From assembly GCF_001632805.1 (NCBI RefSeq), contig NZ_CP007220.1, forward strand, positions 2,914,001 to 2,978,000: DNA of 64,000 nt, in the 5' to 3' direction. Positions 23,547 to 31,939 of this stretch are shown here, in pieces. The DNA comes from Mycobacteroides chelonae CCUG 47445 (GTDB lineage Bacteria; Actinomycetota; Actinomycetes; Mycobacteriales; Mycobacteriaceae). The notes beneath the pieces were generated by a model. That model did no database searches. It was given only the letters and a program-made list of their open reading frames with translations, and had not been told where the DNA came from. Each line of letters starts with the position of its first letter. Position 1 is the first letter of the stretch. Made by a program: the position numbers and the translations under genes.

Positions 23547-24475
23547 ATCCGGCGCCAATGCTCGGCGATGTCGAGTCGTCTGGCGATCCACACCCCCTCA
23601 TGAGCTTGTACGTGGTCGAGAAACCGCTCGAGCGCAACCGTGCGCGCCGGCCGGCCCACCAGCCGGCAATGTAAACCCACCGACAGCATCTTCGGGCTGC
23701 CCGCCTCCCCCTCGGCGTACAGACAATCGAAGGCATCACGCAGATGGGTGAAAAATTGTTCCCCACTGGGGAATCCGGCCGGTGAGGCGAACCGCATGTC
23801 ATTCGTGTCCAGGGTGTAGGGCACCACCAGGTGGTCGATCACACCGCCGTGAGCGGGCACCCGAACCCAGTACGGCAGATCGTCGGCGTACGAGTCGGAG
23901 TCGTAGGTGAACCCCCCGTGCTCGACCACTAGCTGCCGGGTCTGTGGGGAGTCTCGCCCCGTGTACCACCCCAGAGGCGCAGCGCCAGTGAGATCGCGCA
24001 CGATCTGAACCGCCTGCGCCATGTGCTCACGTTCGATATCCGGCGACACCAACTGATAGGACTGCCAGCGCAGCCCGTGACAGGCAATCTCGTGCCCAAG
24101 CTCACCGAACGCGGCCACCGCCTCCGGATTGCGCTGCAACGCCTGCGCCACCGCGAAGACGGTCAGCGGCAGGCCACGGCGCTCGAAGACCCTCAAGACG
24201 CGCCAGAGACCGGCCCGTGAGCCGTATTCGTACAGCGATTCCATGCTCATGTGCCGGTTGGGGAATGCCTCGGCCGGGACCATCTCCGAGAGAAACGTCT
24301 CCGACCCCGCCGAGCCATCCAGGACGTTGTTTTCCGCGCCCTCTTCGTAGTTGAGCACGAACTGCACCGCGATCCGCGCCTCGCCGGGCCAGCGCGGGTG
24401 TGGCGGCGTGCGCCCGTAACCCACCATGTCGCGGGGTGCCGCCTGTCCAGCCTCGTTATGAGCCATCGTGCGCAC
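23501..24475 (-). CDS. puuE: Allantoinase of the PuuE type (polysaccharide deacetylase fold)
   Basis: A 324-residue protein of the NodB/polysaccharide-deacetylase fold with PuuE landmarks: DMVGYGRTPPHPRWPGEARI, QFVLNYEEGAENN, PNRHMSMESLYEYGSRAG, GHEIACHGLRWQSY, GWYTGRDSPQTRQL and YDSDSYADDLPYWV. PuuE enzymes are metal-independent allantoinases unrelated to the amidohydrolase AllB; they open allantoin to allantoate. No AllB-type gene is present in the window, so this is the ring-opening enzyme of the pathway. An alternative start at residue 4 (24466) is possible. Convergent with, and overlapping by 46 bp, the racemase gene; divergent from the NCS1 permease gene. Confidence 0.92.
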   Translation of the reverse strand: MRTMAHNEAGQAAPRDMVGYGRTPPHPRWPGEARIAVQFVLNYEEGAENNVLDGSAGSETFLSEMVPAEAFPNRHMSMESLYEYGSRAGLWRVLRVFERRGLPLTVFAVAQALQRNPEAVAAFGELGHEIACHGLRWQSYQLVSPDIEREHMAQAVQIVRDLTGAAPLGWYTGRDSPQTRQLVVEHGGFTYDSDSYADDLPYWVRVPAHGGVIDHLVVPYTLDTNDMRFASPAGFPSGEQFFTHLRDAFDCLYAEGEAGSPKMLSVGLHCRLVGRPARTVALERFLDHVQAHEGVWIARRLDIAEHWRRIHPAGIDPNESNSPA

Positions 24476-24632
24476 GATAGTAGGCGGCCCGATTCACCGC
24501 ATCGAATCACGTTCCGGTGGATCGATTCTGATCCGGGAAAATATTGTTTCCGCGCAACACGGTGGCAACACCGGCCGCTTAGTTTCGGGTGTCACCAGCT
24601 TTCCTGGCTGGTCGACATTCGGAGGAGGTTGT

Positions 24633-26150
24633 GTGAGCGGCACACTCACGGCTGAGGCCATCGCCCCGACCGGCGGACACGGTGCTGCCGGGGAAAGTGT
24701 GATCAAGCCCGGCTATGACCCGGCGTTGACCAATGGCGACCTGGCACCGCTGCGGACTCAGAATTGGACCAGCTACAACTTCTTTGCGTTCTGGATGTCC
24801 GATGTACACAGTGTCGGCGGCTACGTCTTCGCGGGAAGTCTTTTCGCGCTGGGAATCTCAGCATCGCAGGTGCTGCTCGCACTGCTGGTCGGCATCGTGG
24901 CGGTGTACTGGCTGTGCAACCTGGTGGCGCGCCCTTCGCAACAGACCGGGGTGCCCTACCCGGTGACCACGCGCATCGCGTTCGGAGTGCGCGGCGCCAA
25001 TCTTCCGGCCGTGATCCGCGGACTCATCGCCGTGGCCTGGTATGGCATTCAAACCTATTTGGCATCAACGGCCTTCGTGCTTCTGGCGGTGAAGTTCGAG
25101 CCCTCGCTGGGCCGCTACGCCAATGCCGACGAGTATGGCTTTCTGGGTCTGTCTTTCCTTGGCTGGGGCGGCTTCCTGCTGATGTGGGTACTGCAGGCCG
25201 CAGTCTTCTGGAACGGCATGGAGGCGATACGTAAATTCATCGACTTCTGCGGGCCCGCGGTGTACGCGGTGATGCTGGCACTTGCGCTCTATCTCGTCGT
25301 CGCGGCCGGTTGGGAAAACGTGCATTTCGGCTTGGCGTCGGGCCCGCCGAAAACGGGGTTCGCCGCAGCGGCGACGGTGCTCAGCGCGATCGCACTGGTG
25401 GTGTCGTACTTCTCGGGTCCCATGCTCAATTTCGGTGACTTCTCCCGATATGGCCGCACCTTCGACGAGGTCAAACGCGGCAATTTCCTGGGATTGCCGT
25501 TGAACTTCCTGTTCTTCGCCGTGTTGGCGGTGTGCACGGTGTCGGCCGGCGCAACGGTCATCGGACGCGGCGAGGACGGCGCCATCATCACCGACCCGGT
25601 GCTGATCGTGGACAAGATCAACAACACCACCGCGGCGGTGCTGGGCGTGCTCACCTTCGCGATCGCCACCATCGGGATCAACATCGTGGCCAACTTCGTC
25701 TCGCCCGCTTTCGATTTCTCCAATCTGGCCCCGACACGGATCAGCTGGCGTGCCGGCGGGATGATCGCGGCGGTCGGCTCGATCCTGATCACGCCCTGGA
25801 ATCTCTACAACAACCCCAACACCATCCACTACACGCTCGACATTCTCGGCGCCGTGATCGGCCCACTCTTCGGAGTCCTGATCGCCGACTTCTATCTGGT
25901 GCGGGGCCGCACGGTCATCGTGGACGATCTGTTCACGCTGTCGCCGTCGGGGGCGTATTACTACCGCGGCGGTATCAACCCGGTCGCGGTGACCGCGACG
26001 GTGGTCGGTGCCGCGGTGGCCATTGCGACGGTGATCTGGGGCAGCGCGTATCTGGCCGCCTTTACCTGGTTCGTGGGCGCGGGTATCGGTTTCGCCGTCT
26101 ATCTCCTCGGCATGCGATACACGCCGCGGCATCTGATTTACGGCCGGTAA
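24633..26150 (+). CDS. NCS1 nucleobase/allantoin:cation symporter
   Basis: A 505-residue permease with about 12 transmembrane helices, starting at GTG 24633 behind GGAGGAGG; an in-frame extension to 24468 is not used. The NCS1 signatures are LAPLRTQNWTSYNFFAFWMS and ARPSQQTGVPYPVTTRIAFGVRG, then GPMLNFGDFSRYGRTFDEVK and ITPWNLYNNPNTIHYTLDIL. The family brings in hydantoin, allantoin, uracil or cytosine with Na+ or H+. Between PuuE and the molybdenum-cofactor transferase gene and near the racemase, allantoin is the probable substrate, as for PucI. The end overlaps the convergent nucleotidyltransferase by 13 bp. Confidence 0.9.
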   Translation: MSGTLTAEAIAPTGGHGAAGESVIKPGYDPALTNGDLAPLRTQNWTSYNFFAFWMSDVHSVGGYVFAGSLFALGISASQVLLALLVGIVAVYWLCNLVARPSQQTGVPYPVTTRIAFGVRGANLPAVIRGLIAVAWYGIQTYLASTAFVLLAVKFEPSLGRYANADEYGFLGLSFLGWGGFLLMWVLQAAVFWNGMEAIRKFIDFCGPAVYAVMLALALYLVVAAGWENVHFGLASGPPKTGFAAAATVLSAIALVVSYFSGPMLNFGDFSRYGRTFDEVKRGNFLGLPLNFLFFAVLAVCTVSAGATVIGRGEDGAIITDPVLIVDKINNTTAAVLGVLTFAIATIGINIVANFVSPAFDFSNLAPTRISWRAGGMIAAVGSILITPWNLYNNPNTIHYTLDILGAVIGPLFGVLIADFYLVRGRTVIVDDLFTLSPSGAYYYRGGINPVAVTATVVGAAVAIATVIWGSAYLAAFTWFVGAGIGFAVYLLGMRYTPRHLIYGR

Positions 26151-26704
26151 TCGTGGTCGCAACCCTCGCCGAGATGCGCGCACGGCACCTCGATCACATC
26201 GCCGCGTGCGGCCAGGTATGGCCCGGCTCCCCGGTCGCCCGCCAGCGCGCTCGACAACCGGCCGAAATGCTCCGAGCCGATGTACACCGGATGACCCGGC
26301 CGACCGCCGAATGTCGCGCGGACCAGTGCCGATCGGCGGCGCTCACTGGCGTGCAGCACCGCCCTGACTACTGGCCGCCCCACCGATGGCAGGTCCACCA
26401 GATGAATGAGAACTCCGGCCACATCTGTGCGCGGGTGCACAACTTCCAGCACCGCCCGCACCGATTCCGACACGCCGCCGCGCCACCGCGCGACGTCGAT
26501 ACCCCGTGCGGGCAAAGGTATCTCGGCCGACGCAGCGCCTTGCGTCACATAGATCTCGTCGCAACCGCCCCGATCCAGTGCTGCGACGGCCAGTTCGAGC
26601 CAGCGCCCGTTCTCGGCAAGGATCTTCGGCGTGCCGTAGCGGCTTCCGGCACCGGCCGCGAGCACCGCGCCGATGACGAGGCCCGTGCCGGTATCCGGTT
26701 GCAT
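26138..26704 (-). CDS. MobA/MocA-like molybdenum cofactor nucleotidyltransferase
   Basis: A 188-residue nucleotidyltransferase (start ATG 26702-26704, upstream ATG at 26722 less likely). GAVLAAGAGSRYGTPKIL is the NTP-binding loop, VLIHLVDLPSVGRPVVRAVL carries the metal-binding Asp, and GGRPGHPVYIGSEHF is typical of MocA, the CTP:molybdopterin cytidylyltransferase, and related proteins found with xanthine dehydrogenase operons. Inference: it matures or nucleotidylates the cofactor for the dehydrogenase encoded 12 kb away, together with XdhC. It overlaps the NCS1 permease tail by 13 bp and is divergent from dctA (92 bp between starts). Confidence 0.8.
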   Translation of the reverse strand: MQPDTGTGLVIGAVLAAGAGSRYGTPKILAENGRWLELAVAALDRGGCDEIYVTQGAASAEIPLPARGIDVARWRGGVSESVRAVLEVVHPRTDVAGVLIHLVDLPSVGRPVVRAVLHASERRRSALVRATFGGRPGHPVYIGSEHFGRLSSALAGDRGAGPYLAARGDVIEVPCAHLGEGCDHDYRP

Positions 26705-26796
26705 ACGTCTATCGAACCGCACGGGCGCACCGTGCGTAATACGGGCTGAATACCGTGTTCACATCCGATAAACAGGCCGTCGTTACGGTCGCGCAC

Positions 26797-28158
26797 ATGT
26801 CGACCGCCATCGAGACACCCGCCAGTGAGATGGTGCGCCTGGCGAACAAGCCGCCCTGGTACCGATCGCTGTTCGTGCAGCTTCTGGTGGCGATCATCGC
26901 GGGCGTACTTATCGGGTGGCTGTGGCCGGAGGTCGGCGCTGATCTGCACCCCCTGGCGGACGGTTTCATCAAGCTGATCAAGATGCTGATCGCCCCGATC
27001 ATCTTCTGCACGGTGGTGCTCGGGATCGCCCATGTCGGCGACCTCAAGTCCGTCGGCAGGATCGGCGTCAAGGCCCTGATCTACTTCGAGGCGGTCACCA
27101 CATTTGCGCTGGTGTTCGGCCTGCTGGTGGGCAATCTGGCCAAACCGGGAGCGGGATTTCACATCGACGCGGGCACTCTGGCGACGGGGGCCGATGCCAT
27201 CGCGAAGAAGACCAACAACGGTGAGCTGCCCCATACCGTCGAGTTCCTGCTCGGCATCATCCCCTCCTCGATCGTGTCGGCCTTCGCCGAGAACGCGCTG
27301 CTGCAGGTGCTGTTCTTCGCGGTGCTGTTCGGACTGGCGCTGGCCAAGTTCGGCGAATCGGGGCCACCGGTGGTCCTCGAGTTCATCGACCACCTCAGCC
27401 ACATCTTCTTCACCATCATCGGATGGATCATGCGGCTGGCGCCGCTGGGAGCGCTCGGCGCGATGGCCTACATCGTGGGTCAATACGGCATCGGCTCGCT
27501 GGGCAGCTACGGCAAGCTCATCGCGGCCTGTTACGCGGCGGCGCTGCTGTTCATCGGAGTCCTGGCGGTGATCACGCGGATTTTCGCGGGAGTGAATCTC
27601 TGGAAATTCGTCGTCTACATCAAGGACGAGCTCTTCCTTGCTCTCGGAACCGCATCCACCGAAGTGGTGCTGCCGCGCATCATGACCAAGCTCAATTACG
27701 CGGGCTGTTCCAAGACGACCACCGGATTGGTCATTCCCACCGGTTACTCCTTCAATCTCGACGGAGCCACCCTGTACCTGTCGATCTGTGTGCTGTTCCT
27801 CGCGCAGGCACTCGGGGTCGACCTGACCCTCGGAGAACAGATCACCGCCGTGCTGGTGCTGATGCTCACCTCCAAAGGCATGGCCGGCGTGCCGGGTTCA
27901 TCGTTCCTGGCACTCTCGGCCACCGTCGCGGCGATTGGCCACGGCGCCATCCCGGTGGCCGCCGTGGCGCTACTGCTGGGCGCCGACCGGATCATGGACT
28001 CGATGCGCGTGTCGGTGAATCTGCTGGGTAACTGCGTGGCCACGATGGTGGTGGCCAACTGGGAAGGCCAACTCGACAAGGACCGCATGCGCGCGGTTCT
28101 CGCCGGTGAACAGGTCGCCGACGAGCCCGAGGAGGAATCCTCAGCTGCACACGCCTGA
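26797..28158 (+). CDS. dctA: C4-dicarboxylate:cation symporter (DctA-like)
   Basis: A 453-residue member of the dicarboxylate/amino acid:cation symporter family, about 8 helices plus two re-entrant loops. It starts at ATG 26797 (an in-frame GTG at 26755 gives an unusual leader). Landmarks: PPWYRSLFVQLLVAIIAGV, LIKMLIAPIIFCTVVLGIAH, FLALGTASTEVVLPRIM with the serine-rich re-entrant loop reduced to GTASTE, PTGYSFNLDGATLYLSICVL and LTSKGMAGVPGSSFLAL. DctA imports succinate, fumarate, malate or related acids. Within a purine locus that ends in glyoxylate-type products, a role in carboxylate uptake is plausible but not shown. Confidence 0.92.
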   Translation: MSTAIETPASEMVRLANKPPWYRSLFVQLLVAIIAGVLIGWLWPEVGADLHPLADGFIKLIKMLIAPIIFCTVVLGIAHVGDLKSVGRIGVKALIYFEAVTTFALVFGLLVGNLAKPGAGFHIDAGTLATGADAIAKKTNNGELPHTVEFLLGIIPSSIVSAFAENALLQVLFFAVLFGLALAKFGESGPPVVLEFIDHLSHIFFTIIGWIMRLAPLGALGAMAYIVGQYGIGSLGSYGKLIAACYAAALLFIGVLAVITRIFAGVNLWKFVVYIKDELFLALGTASTEVVLPRIMTKLNYAGCSKTTTGLVIPTGYSFNLDGATLYLSICVLFLAQALGVDLTLGEQITAVLVLMLTSKGMAGVPGSSFLALSATVAAIGHGAIPVAAVALLLGADRIMDSMRVSVNLLGNCVATMVVANWEGQLDKDRMRAVLAGEQVADEPEEESSAAHA

Positions 28159-28183
28159 GCGCCGCCGCAGCGAGTCTGCGAGC

Positions 28184-29461
28184 ATGGGACCCGTGTCAGC
28201 GGCTTCTACGTCCCATCCACCAGAGGCCGATGGTCCCGACTGGCTGGCTCCCATCGCAGCGCTGGTGGCTGGTCTGGACGCCGAGCTGGCGTCTTCCTAC
28301 CCCGATGGCCGCAGTGAACCACAACCGATCCACACCGCGTACGTCAGCGCGGCGCTGGCCGGCGTGCAGACCACCGCGCAGTGGGGTGAATCCGCACTCG
28401 AACTCCTCGGGCGCCACGAGGATGTGCTCACGGCACTCGACACACAGGGCGTCCTGCCCCGCGTCTCAGAACGGCTTGCCTCCTCCCCCGTCCAGGACCT
28501 GCGGGTGGACTTCGAGGATGGCTACGGCTGGCGCGAAGACAGCACCGAGGACGCGGACGCACGCAAGGCGGGACGCACCTTGCGTGCACTGTCGATCGAG
28601 GCGAATCCTCCTGCGGTACTGGGCATCCGGATCAAGGGCCTAACCTCCCTACACCTGCGGCGCAGCGTGCGCACATTGGAACTGGTGCTGGACGGCGCAT
28701 CGGGCGTGCCGCGCGGATTCGTCACCACCATCCCGAAATTCCGTGCGCTGGCTCAGGTCGAGGCGGCCCTGCGTTTGTTCGACGAACTCGAGCGGGTACA
28801 CGGATTACCCCATGGTTCACTGCGTTTCGAGCTTCAGATCGAAAGCCCGCAAGCAGTGCTGGGCGCCGACGGCACCGCCACGCTGGCCAAGGCCATCCAT
28901 CTTGGGCAGGGGCGCCTCACCGCTTTGCATTACGGAACCTATGACTACAGCGCGGCATGCGGGATCGCCGCCGAGCATCAGTCACTGGAACATCCCGTGG
29001 CCGATCATGCCAAGGCGGTGATGCTCGCCGCCGCCGCGCAGACCGGAGTGTGGGTATGCGACGGCTCCACCCAGGTGATCCCCGACGGCACCCTCGAACA
29101 GCAGCGGTCGGCACTCACCAGACATCACCGGCTGGTCACCCGCGCGCTCGACCGCGGCTATTGGCAGGGCTGGGACATGCACCCGGGACATCTAGTCACC
29201 CGCTGGCTGGCGACCTATGGATTTCACCGGCGCGCGCTCGCGGTGGCCGGCCCGCGCATCGTCGCCTACCTGCAACGGCAGGGCGGCGGTGTCATCGATG
29301 AACCGGCGACGGCGCAGGCCTTGGCGGCCGGGGTTCTGCGTGGTCTGGACTGCGGCGCCTATTCCCCCGACGACGTGGTCGCCATCGCACCCGGATGCGA
29401 CCGGGCGGTACTGGACCAACTCGTGCAACGCACCACAACAGGAGATACCGACCAGCAATGA
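28184..29461 (+). CDS. CitE/HpcH-superfamily protein (DUF6986-type), coupled to allantoicase
   Basis: A 425-residue protein that I place in the CitE/HpcH-HpaI aldolase-like superfamily. The acidic metal-binding loop QDLRVDFEDGYGWREDS, RIKGLTSLHLRRSVRTLEL, the Glu in RFELQIESPQAVLGADGTA, and HYGTYDYSAACGIA and GWDMHPGHLVTRWLATY follow the order of malate-synthase/CitE-type active sites. Start ATG 28184; the frame upstream overlaps dctA. Its TGA overlaps the allantoicase ATG (ATGA), so the two are co-translated. Since allantoicase releases ureidoglycolate, this enzyme may handle that compound or the glyoxylate derived from it. No ureidoglycolate lyase is visible in the locus. Function is inference only. 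Confidence 0.8.
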   Translation: MGPVSAASTSHPPEADGPDWLAPIAALVAGLDAELASSYPDGRSEPQPIHTAYVSAALAGVQTTAQWGESALELLGRHEDVLTALDTQGVLPRVSERLASSPVQDLRVDFEDGYGWREDSTEDADARKAGRTLRALSIEANPPAVLGIRIKGLTSLHLRRSVRTLELVLDGASGVPRGFVTTIPKFRALAQVEAALRLFDELERVHGLPHGSLRFELQIESPQAVLGADGTATLAKAIHLGQGRLTALHYGTYDYSAACGIAAEHQSLEHPVADHAKAVMLAAAAQTGVWVCDGSTQVIPDGTLEQQRSALTRHHRLVTRALDRGYWQGWDMHPGHLVTRWLATYGFHRRALAVAGPRIVAYLQRQGGGVIDEPATAQALAAGVLRGLDCGAYSPDDVVAIAPGCDRAVLDQLVQRTTTGDTDQQ

Positions 29462-30474
29462 CCGGCAATACACCCACCGGGCTGCCAGATTTCACGATGC
29501 TGCCTGATCTGGCGCTGCGGCCGCTCGGCGGCGCGGTGATCTGGGCCAACGACGACCTCTTCGCGGAGAAGGAGAACCTGATCAAGCCCGGGCCCGCCGA
29601 CTACCGGCCCGCGACCTTCGGGCACAAGGGACAGGTGTACGACGGGTGGGAGACGCGGCGCCGGCGCGACCCTGCGGACGAGCCCGGCCACGACTCCGCC
29701 ATCGTCCGGCTGGGCGTCCCCGGTGTGATCGCGGGCATCGTCGTCGACACCGCGTGGTTCAAGGGCAACTACCCGCCGGAGATATCGGTCGATGCCGCCG
29801 AGATCGAGGGGTACCCGCCCGCCGACGATATCGCGCGGAATACTCACTGGCACAGCATTATCGGGCGCACCAAGGTCTACGGAGACAGCCGCAACGTCTT
29901 CGACGTCCACTCCACACAACGGTGGACACATGTGCGGTTGACCATGCACCCGGACGGCGGAGTCGCCCGATTGCGCGTGCATGGCCATGGCCGGCCCGAC
30001 CCGCGATTCCTTGACGCCGGGCAGTTCGACCTGGCCGCCATCGAGAACGGCGGTCTGGTGACCGATTGCTCCAACCGCTTCTACAGCTCACCGCAGAATC
30101 TGTTGTTCCCCGGCGTTGCCCGGGTGATGGGCGACGGATGGGAAACCGCACGCCGCCGCGACGATGCCAACGACTGGGTGCAGGTGCGGCTCGCCGGTGA
30201 AGGGGTACTGCGCCTGGCTGAGATCGACACCTCGTATTTCGTGGGCAACAGTCCCGGTGCGGCGGGTCTGCAAGGCCGGACCGCCCAGGGTGATTGGGTT
30301 CCGCTGCTGCCACGCACCTCACTACAGCCCGACACCCGGCACCGTTTCCTGCTGGAGAGCCAGCAGCCCGTCACCGACGTGCGCCTGGACATCTACCCCG
30401 ACGGTGGGCTGGCGCGCCTGCGTCTCTTCGGTGACCTCACGAGCGCGGGGCGGGCCTCCCTGCAGGGCCCGTGA
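29458..30474 (+). CDS. alc: Allantoicase
   Basis: A 338-residue allantoate amidinohydrolase that yields ureidoglycolate and urea. The family's internal duplication is plain: TFGHKGQVYDGWETRRRRDP with AWFKGNYPPEISVDA in the first half, and ARVMGDGWETARRRDDANDW with SYFVGNSPGAAG in the second, each ending in a 'DGGxARLR' strand (HPDGGVARLRVHG, YPDGGLARLRLFG). The ATG (29458) overlaps the stop of the CitE-like gene, and a GTG at 30471 starts a hydrolase gene across its stop, so all three are coupled. The window has no urease; urea must be used elsewhere. A longer frame from 29395 is discarded. Confidence 0.95.
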   Translation: MTGNTPTGLPDFTMLPDLALRPLGGAVIWANDDLFAEKENLIKPGPADYRPATFGHKGQVYDGWETRRRRDPADEPGHDSAIVRLGVPGVIAGIVVDTAWFKGNYPPEISVDAAEIEGYPPADDIARNTHWHSIIGRTKVYGDSRNVFDVHSTQRWTHVRLTMHPDGGVARLRVHGHGRPDPRFLDAGQFDLAAIENGGLVTDCSNRFYSSPQNLLFPGVARVMGDGWETARRRDDANDWVQVRLAGEGVLRLAEIDTSYFVGNSPGAAGLQGRTAQGDWVPLLPRTSLQPDTRHRFLLESQQPVTDVRLDIYPDGGLARLRLFGDLTSAGRASLQGP

Positions 30475-31481
30475 TCGGTCCGCGCCTGGCACAGCTCTTG
30501 CGGACGTCAATAGACTCCTTCGACGTGACCGAACGAGAGAAGACGGATTCCGCACCCACCAAGGACGCGGGGGCCGCCCTCGACGTGGAGGGCTCCGGTG
30601 TCCAACCCCCGGTGTCCGACCGGATACGCAGAGCTTTCTGGTGGTTGGAGCGCTTCGCACCGGCCATCGGATCCCGCTGGGCGGTCGAGCTGTGGTGCAC
30701 CCCGCCGGTCATCGAATCGAGTCTGCGCATGCCGCCCGGTGTACCCCCCGGCGAGCCGCTGGAGGCCCATTGGGACGGGCACCGGATTGCGGGTGAGTCA
30801 TGGGGCGAGGGGCCGACGGTCTACCTGGTCCACGGCTGGGGCGGGCAGCGCACGCATCTGGGGATCTTCATCAAGCCGCTGCTGCAGGCCGGTTACCGCG
30901 TCATCGCCTTCGACCTGCCCAGCCATAGCGAGTCCGCTGGGGGCGCGCTCGCACCGGGGCGCACCACGCTTATCGAGTGCGCGCACGCGGTGGCGGCCGT
31001 CATCAAGGAGCACGGGCCCGCCCACGCGGTGGTGGCCCACTCCCTGGGGGCCAACGCGACCACCTTCGCGGCCTCCTATGGCGCATCGGTGGGCCGCTTG
31101 GTGTACCTGGCACCGATGGGCGATTTCCCCCTCTATCTCGACCTGTTCGCCGCACGCCATGGCTTCGGCAAGCGGATACGCGCCGGATTGCAGCGCCAGC
31201 TCGAGCGCCGCATCGAGATGACGCTGCCCGAAACCGAGTTGGTCCGCGTCGCTGCGACCGCCGGGCATCCCCCGCTGCTGCTGATCCACGACCCCGACGA
31301 CCCGGACACACCGTACGCGTCGAGCGAGCGTCTGGCGCAGTCATGGCCCGGTGCACGTTTCATGGCGACGAAGGGACTCGGGCGCCTGGCGCACTTCCGA
31401 ATCCTGCGGCATCGTCCCGCGATCAACGCCGGTCTCGAATTCATCGGGCCAGCAGCCGAACAGCAGCCAGTAGACGCGTAG
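30471..31481 (+). CDS. Alpha/beta hydrolase
   Basis: A 336-residue alpha/beta hydrolase with an N-terminal extension of about 100 residues. The oxyanion region is VYLVHGWGGQRTHLG, the nucleophile elbow is VVAHSLGANATTF (S191), the acid is in LLLIHDPDDPDTPY and the His is near GLGRLAHFRILRH. It starts at GTG 30471 (GTGA overlap with the allantoicase stop); an internal GTG at 30525 is an alternative. The serine is in A-H-S-L-G, as in many mycobacterial esterase/thioesterase-like proteins. Substrate unknown. Co-translation with allantoicase does not by itself show a role in purine breakdown, since it could simply be the distal gene of the transcript. Confidence 0.85.
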   Translation: MIGPRLAQLLRTSIDSFDVTEREKTDSAPTKDAGAALDVEGSGVQPPVSDRIRRAFWWLERFAPAIGSRWAVELWCTPPVIESSLRMPPGVPPGEPLEAHWDGHRIAGESWGEGPTVYLVHGWGGQRTHLGIFIKPLLQAGYRVIAFDLPSHSESAGGALAPGRTTLIECAHAVAAVIKEHGPAHAVVAHSLGANATTFAASYGASVGRLVYLAPMGDFPLYLDLFAARHGFGKRIRAGLQRQLERRIEMTLPETELVRVAATAGHPPLLLIHDPDDPDTPYASSERLAQSWPGARFMATKGLGRLAHFRILRHRPAINAGLEFIGPAAEQQPVDA

Positions 31482-31507
31482 AGCAACGCCCGAAGACAAT
31501 CCCTGAC

Positions 31508-31939
31508 ATGCCATACGGCCGCAAAGATCAGCACTACGTAATAGACCTGTGCGACGCCGTCCTAGGTCTGTCGGCAAGTCGCGAACATCGCTTCGACTGG
31601 CTACGAGGCGACGTCTCACCCAAGACTGGACGTGCAGCTCGACTGCCGGTGGACGGCTACTGGGAACCTCTAGCCCTGGTGGTCGAATACAACGAGCGCC
31701 AGCACGACGAACCGGTGGCACATTTCGACAAGCCCGACAGACTCACTGTGTCCGGTGTACATCGCGGAGAACAGCGTAAGCGGTACGACCAGCGCCGCCG
31801 AGAGCTGTTGCCTCAGTATGGCTTGAGGCTGGTTGTCATCAGCGCCTCGGACTTCGAGACCAAGCGAGGACAGATCCTTCGCAATTCCGACAGTGATATC
31901 GAAGTAGTGCGAAAGTTACTGCAGCCGGTTGACGCCTAG
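31508..31939 (+). CDS. Small PD-(D/E)XK / Vsr-like endonuclease-fold protein
   Basis: A 143-residue protein starting at ATG 31508; the longer frame upstream is inside the hydrolase gene. The core [20 protein letters not shown] followed by QHDEP places an Asp on one strand and Glu-x-Asn on the next, then basic residues ([16 protein letters not shown]) and [11 protein letters not shown]. This is the spacing of small PD-(D/E)XK nucleases such as Vsr-type or restriction-endonuclease-like proteins, with Asn/Gln instead of the usual Lys. A DNA repair or defence role is possible; no methyltransferase or other defence gene is adjacent. Its stop shares CTAG with the convergent NRPS gene. Confidence 0.6.
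   Translation: MPYGRKDQHYVIDLCDAVLGLSASREHRFDWLRGDVSPKTGRAARLPVDGYWEPLALVVEYNERQHDEPVAHFDKPDRLTVSGVHRGEQRKRYDQRRRELLPQYGLRLVVISASDFETKRGQILRNSDSDIEVVRKLLQPVDA

Noticed and set aside
25065..26183. 372-codon - frame opposite the NCS1 permease
   Set aside because: Charged shadow frame; the permease motifs on the + strand are decisive.
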